Shown here: piece after piece, positions 1 to 13,400 of the stretch
How positions within the stretch are numbered: the stretch's first letter is position 1
Layout of the letters: each line of letters opens with the position of its first letter
From: Bugula neritina
Lineage: Eukaryota; Bryozoa; Gymnolaemata; Cheilostomatida; Bugulidae
Assembly (NCBI GenBank): GCA_964035545.1
Contig: OZ037770.1
Coordinates: 14,856,642-14,920,641, forward strand
Reading direction: 5' to 3'
DNA length: 64,000 nucleotides
Program-made: the position numbers and the translations under genes
The notes under the pieces: generated by a model
What the model saw: only the letters and a program-made list of their open reading frames with translations
Databases searched by the model: none
What the model was told of the DNA's origin: nothing

Positions 1-419
1 CAACCTAAAAAATTTAATTTAATTTTCCTTAAAGTAAGGGTAAGCTTAAGTTAAGAGTACTAGTTAGACTTACTGTTAGGTCAAGACCTAACAAATAACA
101 CTAACACTAACAATAACAATGACTGATTTAGTTTTACTTTTAGCAAATAACTTACTTGGTTTTACATCTCCATGTAGATCTACTCGAATACCAACAGTGT
201 TACTAATAGTATAACTTTATAAGTATAACTCTAATAGTAATAGTCATTTTGATAATCAAAATTTGATTTGGATTTGGTCTTCACTTCTTGAAGTTCAACA
301 TAAACATTAAGTTGAACATCAAATTTACTTTTAGTGATCAAAGTGAGTAATCAACATGGTCTCACCTTAGTTACTAGCCTAGAAATATAAAACAGCAAAT
401 GAAACATCTGATAACATAC
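1..419 (-). other. Rab21 intron 1 (partial)
   Basis: This stretch lies 3' of the Rab21 first exon on the minus strand and begins with a good GTATGT donor at 419. It is AT-rich with degenerate short repeats of the ACTAACA type near 90-120 and ATAGT/ATAAC type near 190-250. I see no second Rab21 exon, so the rest of the gene lies left of the window. Confidence 0.75.
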
Positions 420-551
420 CTGTAAAGTAGAATAATGTTTATCATTAAATTTATCCTCCACGTATCTTAGTACCAAACTAGTTTTACCAACGCATCCTTC
501 ACCCAGCAGTACAATCTTAAAACTGCTGGTACGATTTTGAGCCCCCGCCAT
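420..551 (-). CDS. RAB21: Rab21 small GTPase, first coding exon (partial gene)
   Basis: The exon encodes the first 44 residues of a Rab GTPase. The P-loop GEGCVGKTS lies at residues 17-25, preceded by the strand SFKIVLL and followed by LVLRY and KFNDKHYSTLQ, a combination characteristic of Rab21. Rab21 is a membrane-anchored switch that acts on early endosomes and in integrin traffic. The start is the only ATG in frame upstream of the P-loop and gives the usual short N-terminus. The coding part is exactly 132 nt and ends in ACAG followed by GTATGT, so the exon closes in phase 0. The rest of the GTPase fold (switch II, base-binding motifs, C-terminal prenylation cysteines) must lie left of the window. 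The gene is head-to-head with the TCP11-like gene. Family assignment is from the P-loop region only, but the motif is distinctive. Confidence 0.9.
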
Positions 552-1830
552 TAAACTATCTTTTTTCAGTTTTTGAAAACATTTAATTTTATTGCTAAAT
601 TGATCGAGTTTCTGGATTTATATTATCAACTAAAAGAAGTCACTTGATGCTGAATTACAGAGCAGGGTGAAGTTTCTACTTTGACTTCGCGTATTGAAGT
701 TTCACTCCTTCATGTTTCAGGATGTGATGTTAGGGTCATGTGGTGAGATAGTCCGGTTATTGTCGCTTCAACGGTATAGCAACATGTCGATTACATAACG
801 AAATGATTTTGCACGCAATACAGGTTGCACCCTTAGTGAATGTTTTTGTTTCCGTAGTTTCGTTTTAAGTTGTGTTTCTTCTCGAACAAGTTACATGTAT
901 AAAAAATATACCCGAAGGTTCTGGAAATAGTAAGCTGATCTTACTTTTTAGATGCTTAAAACTTTCGTTTGTTTTTTAGCTATTTGTATAAAACTAATAT
1001 AATTTATAGTTATAGCCTAGACCCGTAGGCTGATCTTCGTTGCTGTAACTGTAAGTGTAAGTTAGTAACATATTTGTGATTTGACATTCAGTGAGATTCA
1101 CATTGTGATTGTCATTGTGATTGTGACATTCACATTGAGTTTGACATAGTGATACTAATACTGCTAGTGATACTGATAGACTGGGAGTGATAACTGATAG
1201 CCGCGAGACCGAGTGATAGCGAAGGTGAGAAGCACTTACAGTTACTGTTAGTGAGTTACACTGACAGACTGATCTGAGACTGAATTCAATTGTATGTCAC
1301 TATGACTATTCCCTAAGCTCTCTTTTGTGTCCTGTTGGCTGTTGCTGTTACCATTTTCTGTTAAGGTTGTTAGCTCCATTTTCATTTTGGATTTGTAAGT
1401 GTATAGATTGATAGTTTAATAGTAGGCTAATACTAATGCTAGTATTAAAATTAGACTAGCTGCCCTAGCAACTTTAGCGTAATTTTTAGTGATTATACTT
1501 ATACTAACTCTTGTATTCACTATTTTCAATTTAATCGAAATATTTATAAAAAGTTACATTGATAAAATGTAACTTTTAGTTTTTATAATAAATAATTGAT
1601 TTAAGTGGTTTTAAAATAATTATTTATTATAAATTAAAATATGTATACGTTTACTACAAGAACGGGAAGTTAGTTTTAGCAATATTAAAATAAAAGGTAG
1701 GGTATTTGAAAAGCAAAAAAGGAAACATACATCGTGCATACAACTCAATATCACTGCTTTAAAGCTATTTTCCTAAATTAGTAATGTTTAGACATCAAAC
1801 TCAATAGTAACTCATGATTTTAGAATACCA
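552..1830. promoter_or_regulatory. head-to-head intergenic region, probable bidirectional promoter
   Basis: About 1.3 kb separates the divergent Rab21 and TCP11-like start codons, so this interval should hold both promoters and both 5' untranslated regions. I see no convincing TATA box or initiator and do not assign transcription starts. The stretch 1060-1270 is a degenerate array of GTGAT, CATTGTGATTG and GTGATACTGATAG words. The remainder is AT-rich unique-looking sequence. The role is inferred from gene orientation only. Confidence 0.45.
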
Positions 1831-4800
1831 ATGTCTGATAATCAAGATACTACTCAAAATGATAAATCGGAGAGCAGAGATATTCCTACAGCTTCTGGAA
1901 CTTTCCAGGCAGCCTCCATTCCAGGTATTTTTAAATATTAAAAGCTAGATTGCTTTTTTAAAATCCGTTCACCAAACTTGGTAGAACCAACTGTTTCTGA
2001 CAGTGACAATCTAAGATGATGCATATGTTGATATTTTAGCCTCACCTCCAAGATTTATATCAGTTGAGCAGTTAATGGACGCTTCTAATCTTATCGCTAA
2101 TATGAAGTTGGCTCACGATATATCAGTAGACGATAATTTTGAGCTGGCGCCGGAGCAGCCACCAGAGGGCAGGTTTGTTCAAAGTATTTAGAAATCACTA
2201 ATCAGTTTTCAGAATTGTGAAAAATTCATTTAAAAACCTGCAGCGCACAAACTAGGTCTTTTTCTGAAGATCAAAGCTCGAGTTATCACCTTTTATATAT
2301 CTGTTCTCAGTTTAGAGAAGAGGGTTGCAGAAACTATGAGAAGGGCCTTCTGGGATATGTTAGCCGAACAATTAGCTCAGCAACCCGCGGAATATTCTCA
2401 AGCCCTCTCACTTATTCAAGATATCAAACAGGTGTGATATTTATCGATAGCACTGTATTGCGTGTTATAACATATGCGCAGGTTTCTTTCAAAAAGTTTC
2501 ATTTCTATCAGTTGTGTACAATATAACTGATTTGATTGGCTGCTTGATATGTATCCTGCATTTCCATTGGTTGTAAAGCATAATGTGTGTTTCAACTGAT
2601 TGCTGATTGGCAGATGCTAGGCAAGTGTATCTTGCCACACCAACACTCACTGAGGAATCACATCAATGAAGTGATGGATCTGCAGCTGATAAAGCAGAAG
2701 ATAGAGAACGACGCGTTTGACATCTCGTACTACGCCAACTTTACTATCGACTTCATGGGTAGAATGTGCGCCCCCTGTAGGTCGGAGAGAGTTGCTAAAC
2801 TCAAGGAACTGAGTGATGTCGTGTCAATATTCCGGTTAGTATTTGCTGTGTGTGGTGGAGTTGTTCTCCCCTGACAGCAATGTGTTTGGTGTGCTCTGCA
2901 ATAATGTCCATTTATAATAAGTACTTAGCCATCAGGGGTGTAAGAAAGGGGTGTAAAGAAGGAGAAGGGTAACACACGAGTTATTAGTGACTTCAGGGTA
3001 TGGAGCCTCATTATATTATTTTTTAAAATGTGAACCTCGATTCACACGCTCTGTTTGACATAGACTTATGGGATACAGGGTCATGTGATCAACAGAATTT
3101 AATATGTTCTTTTAACATAAATGATGTTTTTTAGAACAACTTGTATTTTACAATTGAGGCCACTCACTTCTATATATTTATTATTCTTCTATTTATTTAT
3201 TATTCTTCTATTTATTTATTATTCTTCTATTTATTTATTATTCTTCTATTTATTTATTATTCTTCTATTTATTTATTATTCTTCTATTTATTTATTATTC
3301 TTCTATTTATTTTTTATTCTTCTGTTTATTATTCTTCTATTTATAATTTGCCCCAGCTACTTCTATTTGTTTTATGATTTGCTCTATTTTGAATTAAGGT
3401 AGACTCTGTTTGTCGCAGGGAGATCCTGGCAGTCTTGGAGGTGATGGTGTTAGACATGGCCAATTTCACCATAAGTGTGATGAGGCCGCATATCAAGCAG
3501 CAAAGTGTCGCCTACGAGAGGGAGAAGTTCGAGGAGGTGCGGAGGAAACAGGAAGCTGCTGGCATCGACGGACTAGAGTATACGAGAGAGTGGTTGGAGA
3601 GAAGTTACGACGTGGTAGAGGATCACGTGGAGGGGCAGGCGATGTACGGCACCACCCTGACAGACGTGCAGGGTACCCCAGCTAATGTGCTGCACGGGGC
3701 TTACCTTGACCTACTCAACTGGGAGCACACGGACTACCCCGAGGTATCCGCTCTTTCTTCTGAATATTTTCTTCTGATTTCACCTGTTGAAGTTGTCTTT
3801 TAATTTTTGTACTAGATAACTAATCATTTCCCAGACGACTGATGAATTGTTAGAAGTAGTTTTCATTACAGATTAGTTCTCTTGCACCTCAGGTGTCACT
3901 CAGTGCTGCAAGTGGCTGATGCCGTTATATTGTGTGTTTTAACCAAATTTGAAGCACAATTCATATCACGTAGTTTTAACTGCTTGAACGTTTTTTCATC
4001 ATCTTAGGAGATTGCAAAATTGTTCTCTGAGGTTATGCCAAATCTGAATATAGATATTCATTACTATTTGTATACAATAACAAGAGTAGATGTTGTATCG
4101 CCACACATATGCAGTAACGTGAGCAACATAGATGTTGTATTGCTAGACGTATATAACAATGTGAGCAGAGTAAACATTGTGTAGTTGTGTTGCTACAGGT
4201 ATGTAACAACATAAACAGAGTAAACATTGTGTAGTTGTGTTGCTACAGGTATGTAACAACATGAACAGAGTATTATGTGTTGAGAAGTTTGCTGTGTGTT
4301 GCAGACGTGTCTGGTAGATCAAGAGAGGTTTATGCAGATTTCATACAACCTAAAAAAGCTCACCTTGACCTCTTCAGTACTTCTCGTGGCATTATCTGCC
4401 CCTGCAGATAGACTGAGCTCCCACACACAGTTTAGGGTGAGTACCTTTGATTACTGAATAATAGTACTAGTTACTGAGTACTACTGACAACTAGCAGTTA
4501 CTGGTAACTTAGTACTACTGACTACCACCTACTGACAACTGTGAATCACTATGAATTATTAGTGACACATTTTATCTCTCATGAAATATAGTTTATTATA
4601 TGATTTGTAAACACCTGTCCTGATGTTATTTTCTTTATTGTATCTCTGGGTTACTATCTTTTAGTGTGTCATAATTTTCCGTTAATCTTTTCACCAGAGT
4701 TCTGAGTTTAATTATTTACCTAATTTTTTTGATTATATATTTAACTTTTATAATTGAATCAAAATAAACTATATTCAGTTTGTAGTTATCACAAAAATTT

Positions 4801-6724
4801 GTGTAACATAATTATTTGCCATAAATTGAAGTAATTTTGGATAATCATTTCGTAGTTATCTTCTCTTCATAGGACAAGCTCAAAGCCGACATTCTGGCCA
4901 TACTGTCAGATGTAGCTGAGAGGGAGTACAAAGAGAAAGTGGTGAACATATCTGAGCACCTAGCCCTAGAAGTAAACAAGCAGCTGCAAGTACTGGGACA
5001 CCCTCAGCTCACCCAACAACAGCTGGTAAGTTCCCAGGCTATTCTCTCCTCCAGTGTATTCATATTTGTTGTGGTGATTTGTTTTCCCTGCCTAACTACA
5101 CACTGAACACCCCACTGGCTGTTTGTTATTTGAGCTATGTAGTTTATATTCATGGTTTTATTATCCTGGGTCATGTGATCTACAATGCATTGTGTGCTGT
5201 ATAAATAATACATATTTACACCTGTAGAATAACCTCTCAGCACCTGCGTATAAATTAGTAATGAAAAAATCTGTACCCTGTTGGAAAGTTCCACAGTGGA
5301 ACTGTTTTTGCTGAGTTGAAATTGAATTCATGAATTGAACTTGAAACTAGCAACAATTCAGATGATACAATCTCTGTTGTCCTATTGATGTCTTGCTTAT
5401 CCTGTGCCTTACTTGCCGAACTGAAAACGATTTCACTACTTTTAGACTGAGTACAAACAGAGCATCAGGGCGGTCGTAGAGCCGAACCACGCTGTCTACT
5501 CACTGCTCCGCAGACGTATAATGACCTTCATATTTCAGTCCTTAGGTCACAGCAGCAGCCAACCGCTGCAGCTTCCTGGTGGCATCGGTGCAGTCAGCGA
5601 TGACATTGCGTCATACTGTGGCAAGGTATAAATTGATAGAGTTACTAGGTTATAATTGTCTATGCTTGTGGCTGTAAATATACAGTCAATATTGTTCGGC
5701 CTGCATTCATTTTCTTAAGTTGCGTTTATGCCTTCACGATTTTCAGTCAGAAATTCAATTTGGCCGAGTTGAAATTTCTCCGAGATACAATGCATTGTAA
5801 AAGCCACTCGTAAAAATTTTTGTACTGCGATAACTTAATTGGCTAAGTTCAGAATAATACTCAAAAGGAGTAATAACTCCTTGTAAACATCGTTATTTAA
5901 TTATGACTTTGGCGATTAGATGACGTACTTTTATGTTAATAGCTATATCGCCTACACCTTCTCAATTATGGCTTTTATGCTGTCAACTTCACTAATTCGC
6001 GACGTTTACAAAGGGCATCAAATAGCTATTACGCGAGTCAGATTTCACTTTTAGAAAGTAAGCTTCTGCATCAATATGATTTTAACGATTTTTAGTTTGA
6101 CTATAAAGGGGTACCCGGACAAGGGTTATTAACTGAAACTCGGTACTTTTTCAGCAGAGGCAGAAATGCAACTTCACTGTTTGAAAGTGATTTTCTACTC
6201 CTTCCAATTAGCTAATGGTGTGTTATCTATCTTCTTGGTGAAGATTCTTATTGGAACTCTGCACATTATGTTTGAACGCTCAGCTCATTGATCTGCTTGA
6301 TAAAGTCTGTAATCGGGGAGGTTTAAAGTTTTAGTATCAACAATAGACTTTTTCTAACTAAAATAACCACAAATTTATGCAGTTTTAAACATATACCATC
6401 ATTTAGAAGGGGTGGGAGCTCCTTTCTTTTTAGCAGCTACAGTTTGCACAGTTTTCTTTATTGTTTTCTTCTGTTTAGATAAAAAAATTTCTGCAATTTC
6501 TTGCAAGTCATTTGATATATTATATTTTATTTCGTGATGTTGCTTGCCCCAGCTATTAGAATGTTACGTTCAGTCGTGTGTAGTTAGTTTACTATTACGT
6601 TGGTTCTTCTTTCCCACAGTTCCTTAAGCTCTGTTCACATAACAAGGCTGTGTTTGGCACGACGTATAGTGACATCATAGCTTCACTGATGAATATGACT
6701 GATCTTTCACCTAGAACTAACTAA
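1831..6724 (+). CDS. TCP11L1: TCP11-like protein (TCP11L1/TCP11L2 family), nine exons, complete
   Basis: Joined exons are 1831-1924, 2040-2172, 2311-2431, 2614-2834, 3419-3743, 4305-4436, 4873-5025, 5446-5625 and 6620-6724. They total 1,464 nt (487 aa plus stop) with matching phases and GT-AG borders throughout; human TCP11L1 is about 509 aa. Family marks, in order, are SPPRFISVEQLM near residue 32, then LEKRVAETMRRAFWDML, then a helical stretch with LRNHINEVMDLQLIKQK, then MVLDMANFTISVMRPH followed by QQSVAYEREKF. The protein is predicted all-helical, with no signal peptide or membrane segment. TCP11 itself is a sperm protein linked to cAMP signalling; the role of the TCP11L proteins is poorly known and I infer none. 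The start at 1831 gives an acidic, serine-rich leader. Poly(A) signals AATAAA lie at 6902 and 6918. It could equally be called TCP11L2. Confidence 0.92.
3169..3345 (+). repeat. 19-bp minisatellite in TCP11-like intron 4
   Basis: The unit is ATTTATTTATTATTCTTCT, 19 bp, repeated about nine times and decaying at the right end. It is pyrimidine- and AT-rich and sits 75 bp upstream of the exon 5 acceptor at 3419. It keeps a long spurious reading frame open, which is not a gene. Confidence 0.9.
4090..4268 (+). repeat. about 50-bp tandem repeat in TCP11-like intron 5
   Basis: About three and a half diverged copies of a roughly 50-bp unit containing GTTGTGTTGCTACAGGTATG and ACAACATAAACAGAG. The last two copies are nearly identical (around 4181-4265). 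Each unit contains CTACAG|GTATG, which resembles an acceptor-donor pair. The array ends about 37 bp before the exon 6 acceptor. Confidence 0.75.
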
Positions 6725-6901
6725 TTCTACCTTAGAACTCAAGTATCTCACTGTAGAGGTAAATGACAATTCTATCTCATTCTGAATACAGTCTCTATTT
6801 ATTATATTCTATATTTTTTCAGCTGTTGAATAATCCTGAAACTGTAGTGCACATTGTTTTTGTGTTTATTCTTTACTAAAACACATCATGTATTTTATTA
6901 T

Positions 6902-6923
6902 AATAAATTGTGCTTTAAATAAA
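6902..6923 (+). terminator. poly(A) signals of the TCP11-like gene
   Basis: Two AATAAA hexamers begin at 6902 and 6918, about 180-200 bases after the TAA stop at 6722-6724. That is a plausible 3' UTR end. Cleavage position was not determined. Confidence 0.6.
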
Positions 6924-9900
6924 ATGGTACCTGAGCTACTGATTTTGATGTTTTGATTTAAAAAACTCTGTTCTCATTATACCCTTAATTTTGTTATTCA
7001 TGCTGAGAGTTTATTGATTGTTGAATTAAACAATAATATTTCTTGTTTTGGTTTAAACTACAAGATTTTTCTGGAATCGAATGCAGTGATTTCAAGCAAG
7101 AGTATGATATTGTTTTTATAAAATAGTTGTCAGTGCAAGGGATATTCATTGACTGGCATCTTGGACAATGGTCAAGTAATGTTGTTTGCTGACTTTCTTA
7201 TGCAAACATCATTTGCTGTCCCAGTTTCAGGCCTCTTGGATATATAATTTTCTTCAAATGTTTACATAAATGATTAAAGCTCTAAAGTTTTCTCATTAGC
7301 CAATAATTATTAAACATTAGAGAGATAAAGAATAGGCTATTCCTCAATATCTGTAAAAATATAATACTCTTTGACAGAAATAGCAAATATTCTGTCAAAT
7401 GATGTCTTTATTGAAACAATAACTTTGATTTAGGCTTTATTTTTTATGACTGCTCCCATCAAACACAACTGATCGATTTAAGCCTATCAGAAAGTTTTCT
7501 AGGCATGTTTACTCTTGTGATTATCAGTGACTGTATATTCATTGTAACTTGCATTCTTTTTTCTTTAAATTCAAAAATTTACAAACATAATTAGTTGAAT
7601 TACCTATAAGGTTGAGTACTACAGCCACATCTAAAGAAACTGTTTACAGCAATAGTTGAAGGGATATAGTTAATAAAATATAACGTGTTTTTAGCAGTGC
7701 TTTTTGTTATTCACTAGCTGTGATAAAGTTTTATTGCCAGACTTCAAAATCAACATTGGCACACCCTAGTTTTTGTCACTTATATTTAGTTCATGTGAGT
7801 TATTAAATAATAAACATGACTCAATATTGTTTATTCAGCTCATAAAAATAATCCAATAGCCAACGGGTCTGTTTCATTTATGTAACAAAATCTAAACGTG
7901 CCTTAGTTAAAGTAGTTTTGCTCCTAATCTTATTGTAACTAAACCATGTATTGTTCTCAGGCAAATACTATTCAGCTGAATCTTTTTTGTAATACTACTC
8001 TGGCAAAAGAAAAGTTATGTAATGCAAACTGCTGACTATTGTTTGAGCCTCATGATTGGCTATTGAAGTCAGCTGCTTCTGGCGTATGCAAGGACTGAGC
8101 ATTCAATGTGATTATCACGTTGTGTAGTTAGATCTCACTAAACTTGAAAAGCCATGTTAAAATGCTAGCTTGTTCTCTGCTTTTAGAAAGACCTAAGTTT
8201 TGTATCTATAGTGAAAAGTATGAACAGAACCGCAATGAGTAGTATAAAGCGTGTTAAGTACGGTATTGCTTAGCCACTTTGTTACCCTATATCAAAATCA
8301 TTTTGACCATGTTATTTCTTGCTCATCTCTCCTTCACAGCTTTTTGTTATGCTTAGAATCATTGTTTGAGCTATTATGGCAAGTGACCAGAATGGCAGTT
8401 GTTAGATGGGGTGGCAATAGTAAACTAAGTTATTACATGTTGAAGGCTACATAATGTTTCAAGATGGCTAAACGAACAGCTATTTAAATATTTCTAGAAC
8501 ATATATAAATCAATAGTCATAATGACATAAAATTAGTAAATAAGAAGTTTTGTTTTGAATACAATGCTGTCATATTGCACACCGGATATTAGCATGTTTA
8601 TTGAGTTGGCATAAGGAAATAAGTTCTAGAAGGATTAGAGATCTTTGTACGATTCACACTGCTACTCGGTTACTGTACAGTACACATTATTTATTTAAAG
8701 GATGTTAGACAAGTCTTATTCACAGTCAGAACAAAATATGTTTAATTGAGCTGGTAGCTTTGGCTAATTTTTAAAAGCCTTGTACTGTCTTACTTTCTTT
8801 TAATACAATAGGCTGTATAATATACTATTATTTTCACTGTTTGTCTTGCATATGTTTCACAGGCTATAATAACCCACAAACCAGTGACTAGTCTGTGTTC
8901 TTAGGCAATCAGGTGTTGAATACTTTTCTGTGATTGAATTGAAGTCAAAGTTTAGTCACCTGGAATTAAGCTCTTTGAAGAAATAGATGGCTCTAGGCTG
9001 ATAAGCAGTTGGGCAATTCTAATGAAACCTTCTGAGGGGATACATTCTGTGAAATTGGTGAAGCTTTTAGCGAAGTCCTAAAACTGAAAACCCCAGTACC
9101 TAAAAATAGAAACACTTTGATGAATTAGTTTGCTGGTTGCTCCTTTGGTCTACTATTTGGAAAAAAAACCATTATCTATAAATATACAAAATGGATCGAA
9201 ATGGTTACGGTTGGAAATGGTACAATTATCTATAAATATAAACTATATATTATCTGTAAATAACTAAAAATAATAATAATCATTACAATTCAGCTTGAAA
9301 ATGTATGATAAAATGAGCATGATTAACAATTATGACATTTTAAAAGCACTGTTTCATGCTGTTACACAGTTGGTTTGCATAGTCTGATATAAATGCCATT
9401 ATTACAGGGTTGGTGGGTATTGGGCATTTCATGGCATCCCCTCATACGTCTGCAATCAGCTGTGATGTTTTATTGTCATTTGATATTGATTTATTGAGTG
9501 TTTGGATGTTGGCATACTGAATCATAATCAATTTTCAAATATTTATTGTTTAAAAATACTGTAAAATATATTTAATTTATTTGATTTTGATATATTATAC
9601 CGTCCACTTTTAAAGTATGTTGAATTTATATTGCAAAATCTTTTTATTGTGTGATGAGATTCTTTGAAATGAATAAGTTTATCAGTTTCATCGTTCTATC
9701 AAATATGGTGAGAAAATTCATGTCATTGTTGAAATTCTTGATTGGGAAGTTTCTCTTAAGTATTGAAAATAATATTTTGGTTATGAATCAAAGTAATATA
9801 ATGAAATCGGCCAATAGAGAGCCTGCTTTGATTTTTTTGTATAATTAATTGAACAAATAACAGATCATGAAACAACATGGTTGAGTGAACTACATCAGTA

Positions 9901-10361
9901 GATAGTGGACACAAGAAGCAAATATGACATAGTAAGTCTTAAAACCTCAGATAATTACCACCATTTGTTTCTTTTCACATGAAATTCGCACATTTATATA
10001 TAATTTGAGTTTACGGTTTAGCTGAGGAGATATTGGCACGTTATCTTAGCTAATTCTCATTTTCCTTTTGCTAGGTCTTCCACCTGACTCACTTAAAGTG
10101 ATGACTGAGCCGGAATAATCACCTCCACAGGGTAATAATCTGTCTTTGTCAGGCGATTCATTCAGTGTTTTCAAACCTAGTCCATTGTTTACATTAATTT
10201 ATTGATTTATTATAACACTCAATAAGCTGCTTATCGATTTCTTTTCAGGGGCGGAGCTTGAAAAGTCAACCAGTGCTCTGAGTTATGCAAGTTTTGTTTT
10301 AAATAAGGCAGCGAGTGACATTGCAGGCATTCATACTGGGCTGTTCTCTGAATAACCAGTC
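6924..10361. other. intergenic, no gene recognised
   Basis: About 3.4 kb of AT-rich DNA between the TCP11-like gene and the fibrocystin-L start. The open frames here are under 70 codons, have no recognisable motif and no convincing splice partners. The last 150 bases before 10362 are less AT-rich and probably hold the 5' UTR and promoter of the giant gene. A noncoding first exon further upstream cannot be excluded. I see no clear transposon termini. Confidence 0.5.
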
Positions 10362-10443
10362 ATGGCTAGAAAGTCTCTTAAGTTTCTGGTGGTTTTCACC
10401 GCCGCTTTCGTTGTAACTTCTGCCGAAGAATATAACTACGAGG
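10362..10443 (+). CDS. PKHD1L1: fibrocystin-L exon 1: start codon and signal peptide
   Basis: The exon codes 27 residues plus one base (phase 1). [21 protein letters not shown] has a basic n-region, a hydrophobic core and a small-residue cleavage site near residue 21, as expected for a secreted or type I membrane protein. The start at 10362 is the only ATG that gives this signal. The donor is G|GTAAGTG. The following intron (10444-12272) is 1.8 kb, AT-rich, with nothing recognised in it. Confidence 0.88.
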
Positions 10444-13400
10444 GTAAGTGAGTCTGTGTGTAACTGTGTTTAGTCTAGAAGCTTCTAACAGGTTGTTGGC
10501 TCAACTATATCACCTTTCCCAGTTGGTGAAATTTCATTTCCTTGATTTGTAGTTGACCTTTGGTCAAGGGCACTCACTAGAGCTCCAGTCTGATTAAACT
10601 TGTGTTTCCGTTGCTAATAAACTTCATAAATAAACGAATACTTTGACATCTGTTTCAAAATTTACAATTATCAAGTTATTATTTAGAAAAAGACTGAATT
10701 GAAAAGATAAATATTCCTTGCCAATTAATAAAGATTTTTCGGTTTTTCTAATGCCTAAGTCTCTGAAAAAAAAAATTTAATTTTCTTTTAGTTTAGCTTA
10801 AATATCGTTTTCTTTTTCTTTAAAAACATTTTTTGGAGACATTTTGATATTAACTGTATAGTTTTTCAACCTGTTTTTACGTTCATCATTCTATTATATG
10901 CATAGCTATCTCTTTAAACTGTGTCATAAATTACACTGACTGGGACTATAAAATTTGCTTTGATACGAAATCCTTATTTAAAAAAGCACAAAGATTGAAT
11001 ATCAATTGATTTCTTCTGCATTGTTCATTGCTTTCAAACGGGTGTTTATTTTTCAAACTCTTTCATATAAGTAATATTTGTAAGGTGTTGTATCATTTTT
11101 CAGTATTACGCTTCAAACTATAGAGAATTGATTAAGATTTGTATTCACAGAAATTTGAGCCTAAATTAACTTCAAACCCAAAAGCATCATATAACGTATA
11201 TTTGTTTTACTAAAACTAAGCTGTGTTTAAATACTGAATATATTAGTGATGGTGAATATGAATTGATGAATATGTAATTGCATTGATGGTATATTTATTG
11301 ATTGTGTCTAACTTTCCCTAGAGTTTTAACGGAGTAACTTAGTAGGAATTATAAACTAAGGCATCTACTTGACTGGCCCCAATGTTGATTTGTTTTTTTA
11401 TACTGCGCAGCAACTATTGAAAATGTTTTTAATTTGAAAACTCACAAGGGAGTTACAGCTTAAACAGACTGCTGGCCAAGTTGATGAATATATTGATAAA
11501 GCATTTCTAGTTTTAACTCATGGGCTAAGAAATTGTTATTAATTGAATATTTGTATTATTTGCAATATTAGCTACATTTAAATAGATCAATTCAGCAATG
11601 TGCCATAAAAATTGCCTAAAATCAAACACAAAGTTTGGCAAAAACTCTATGAATAAAATTTTATAGAATTTGACAGCAGCTTTATTTAGTTTCAATTACT
11701 TTTTTTCATCTGTACTTGCATTGTTTACATTTAAATCTTCAGATATGAAAAGCAAATGAAAAATAAACCATTAAGATTTTTACATGTAGATTGTAAGCTC
11801 TTTTATCTTGTCAAATTTGCAAATTCAAAATGTATTCTTTTTTCTCAAAAATATAATGGCAGTTTTGAACCATTTCAAAAAGTTTCAGACCGTGAGCTTC
11901 CAGCTAGCTGTCTATAATTTAAATTAGTCTACCCTTTAATTAAATTTGTGTGTAATGCGTAAAATAAGTGTTAATGAGGATCTATAAAATATCTTTGAGA
12001 CTACTATTGCCAAATACAATGTAAAACATCTATGCAAAAATTTTAACAAATTTGTAATAAATATATTTACTGGTGTTTACTCTACAAATTTATGGGAATT
12101 ATTTGCTCTATTTTCCAAGTTATATTTTTTCTTTTTATATTTTAATATCTTATATTTATATGTTCAAATAAGCTAGAACATGTGTTTGAATGTTGCGAAA
12201 TCTTGTTGCTATTAAATCTTCATGTATTATATTCATGTGTTTTATTATAATAAACTGGAACATGTGTTTTAGAATGTTTTACTACTGACAGAGGGAAGGA
12301 GTACAAGGGAACTATAGCTGTCACTATGGACAACATCCCTTGTCAGGTAAGATTATTCACTAAACGCATTACAAGTATTTGTTGTATAAATTTACTAGAT
12401 TTGTGTCAGGAAAGGAACTTTTTAGTTTAAACTTTTACTAGAATAAATTGTGTTTCTAAATTTTAGCAGAAAATTCTCCTTAAGAGAATTTTAAAAGACT
12501 AAGAATGTTTTTTACTGAATTTTTGACGAGGTATAGTGTAGCCAAAATTGTAGTTTATTTTTTTATTGCAGTTGGTATTTTTTTTGTAATTTAATTTTTA
12601 TTTCAAATAATTCTTAGTCTTTTGATTATTAGTAAAATATTTTATTTGAATTTTTTATTGCGTTGGTCACTCGTAATTTCCAATCATGCAACCCAGTTTC
12701 TGTAAATTTTTAGTAAATGAGTAAAAAAATTACAATTTTATATATTTTGCATATAATATTTTACAATGTTTTAAAAATTAGGCAATATACTAGCATATTA
12801 AATATGATGCGGTTCATTACAATTCTATTATGTAATACAGTATAGTGAATAATTAACATTAACTGCTTGTAAAACTATTTAAAGCAATAAAATTTCCACA
12901 AGTGCTGTGCTAGAATTTTCATTATAAATATTCTAATAAAGAATTGTTTTAGGTGGCACATTAAATCATATCAGTTGCTTTATGGAGGAAGTCAGTAATT
13001 TTATTCCTTTGCTTTAGGGTTTTGTTTCACTATTTTAGTGAATTAAATTTACTAAATATATCCATTAATATTAAATGATATTTTGTTAAATCATAATCAG
13101 AAGTCCTTCGAATTATGAGTAACTGGTTTACATTCACATTGAGATATACTCAACTATAGATGATAATTCTATTGAAAAGCCGGTATTACCGATTCACATT
13201 ATAGTCAGAACATTTGATATGATATTCTATTTTGTGCTCTTTTCTCTCAGAGGTGGGATACGGACTTCGCTCCTCATGACATCACTACATACGGCCACGG
13301 CTCTTTCCCAGACGATACTCGAACTGATGCAGCCAATTACTGTAGAAACCCGGACAGCGAGCCGGACGGCCCGTGGTGCTACACTACCGACCCTGATATT

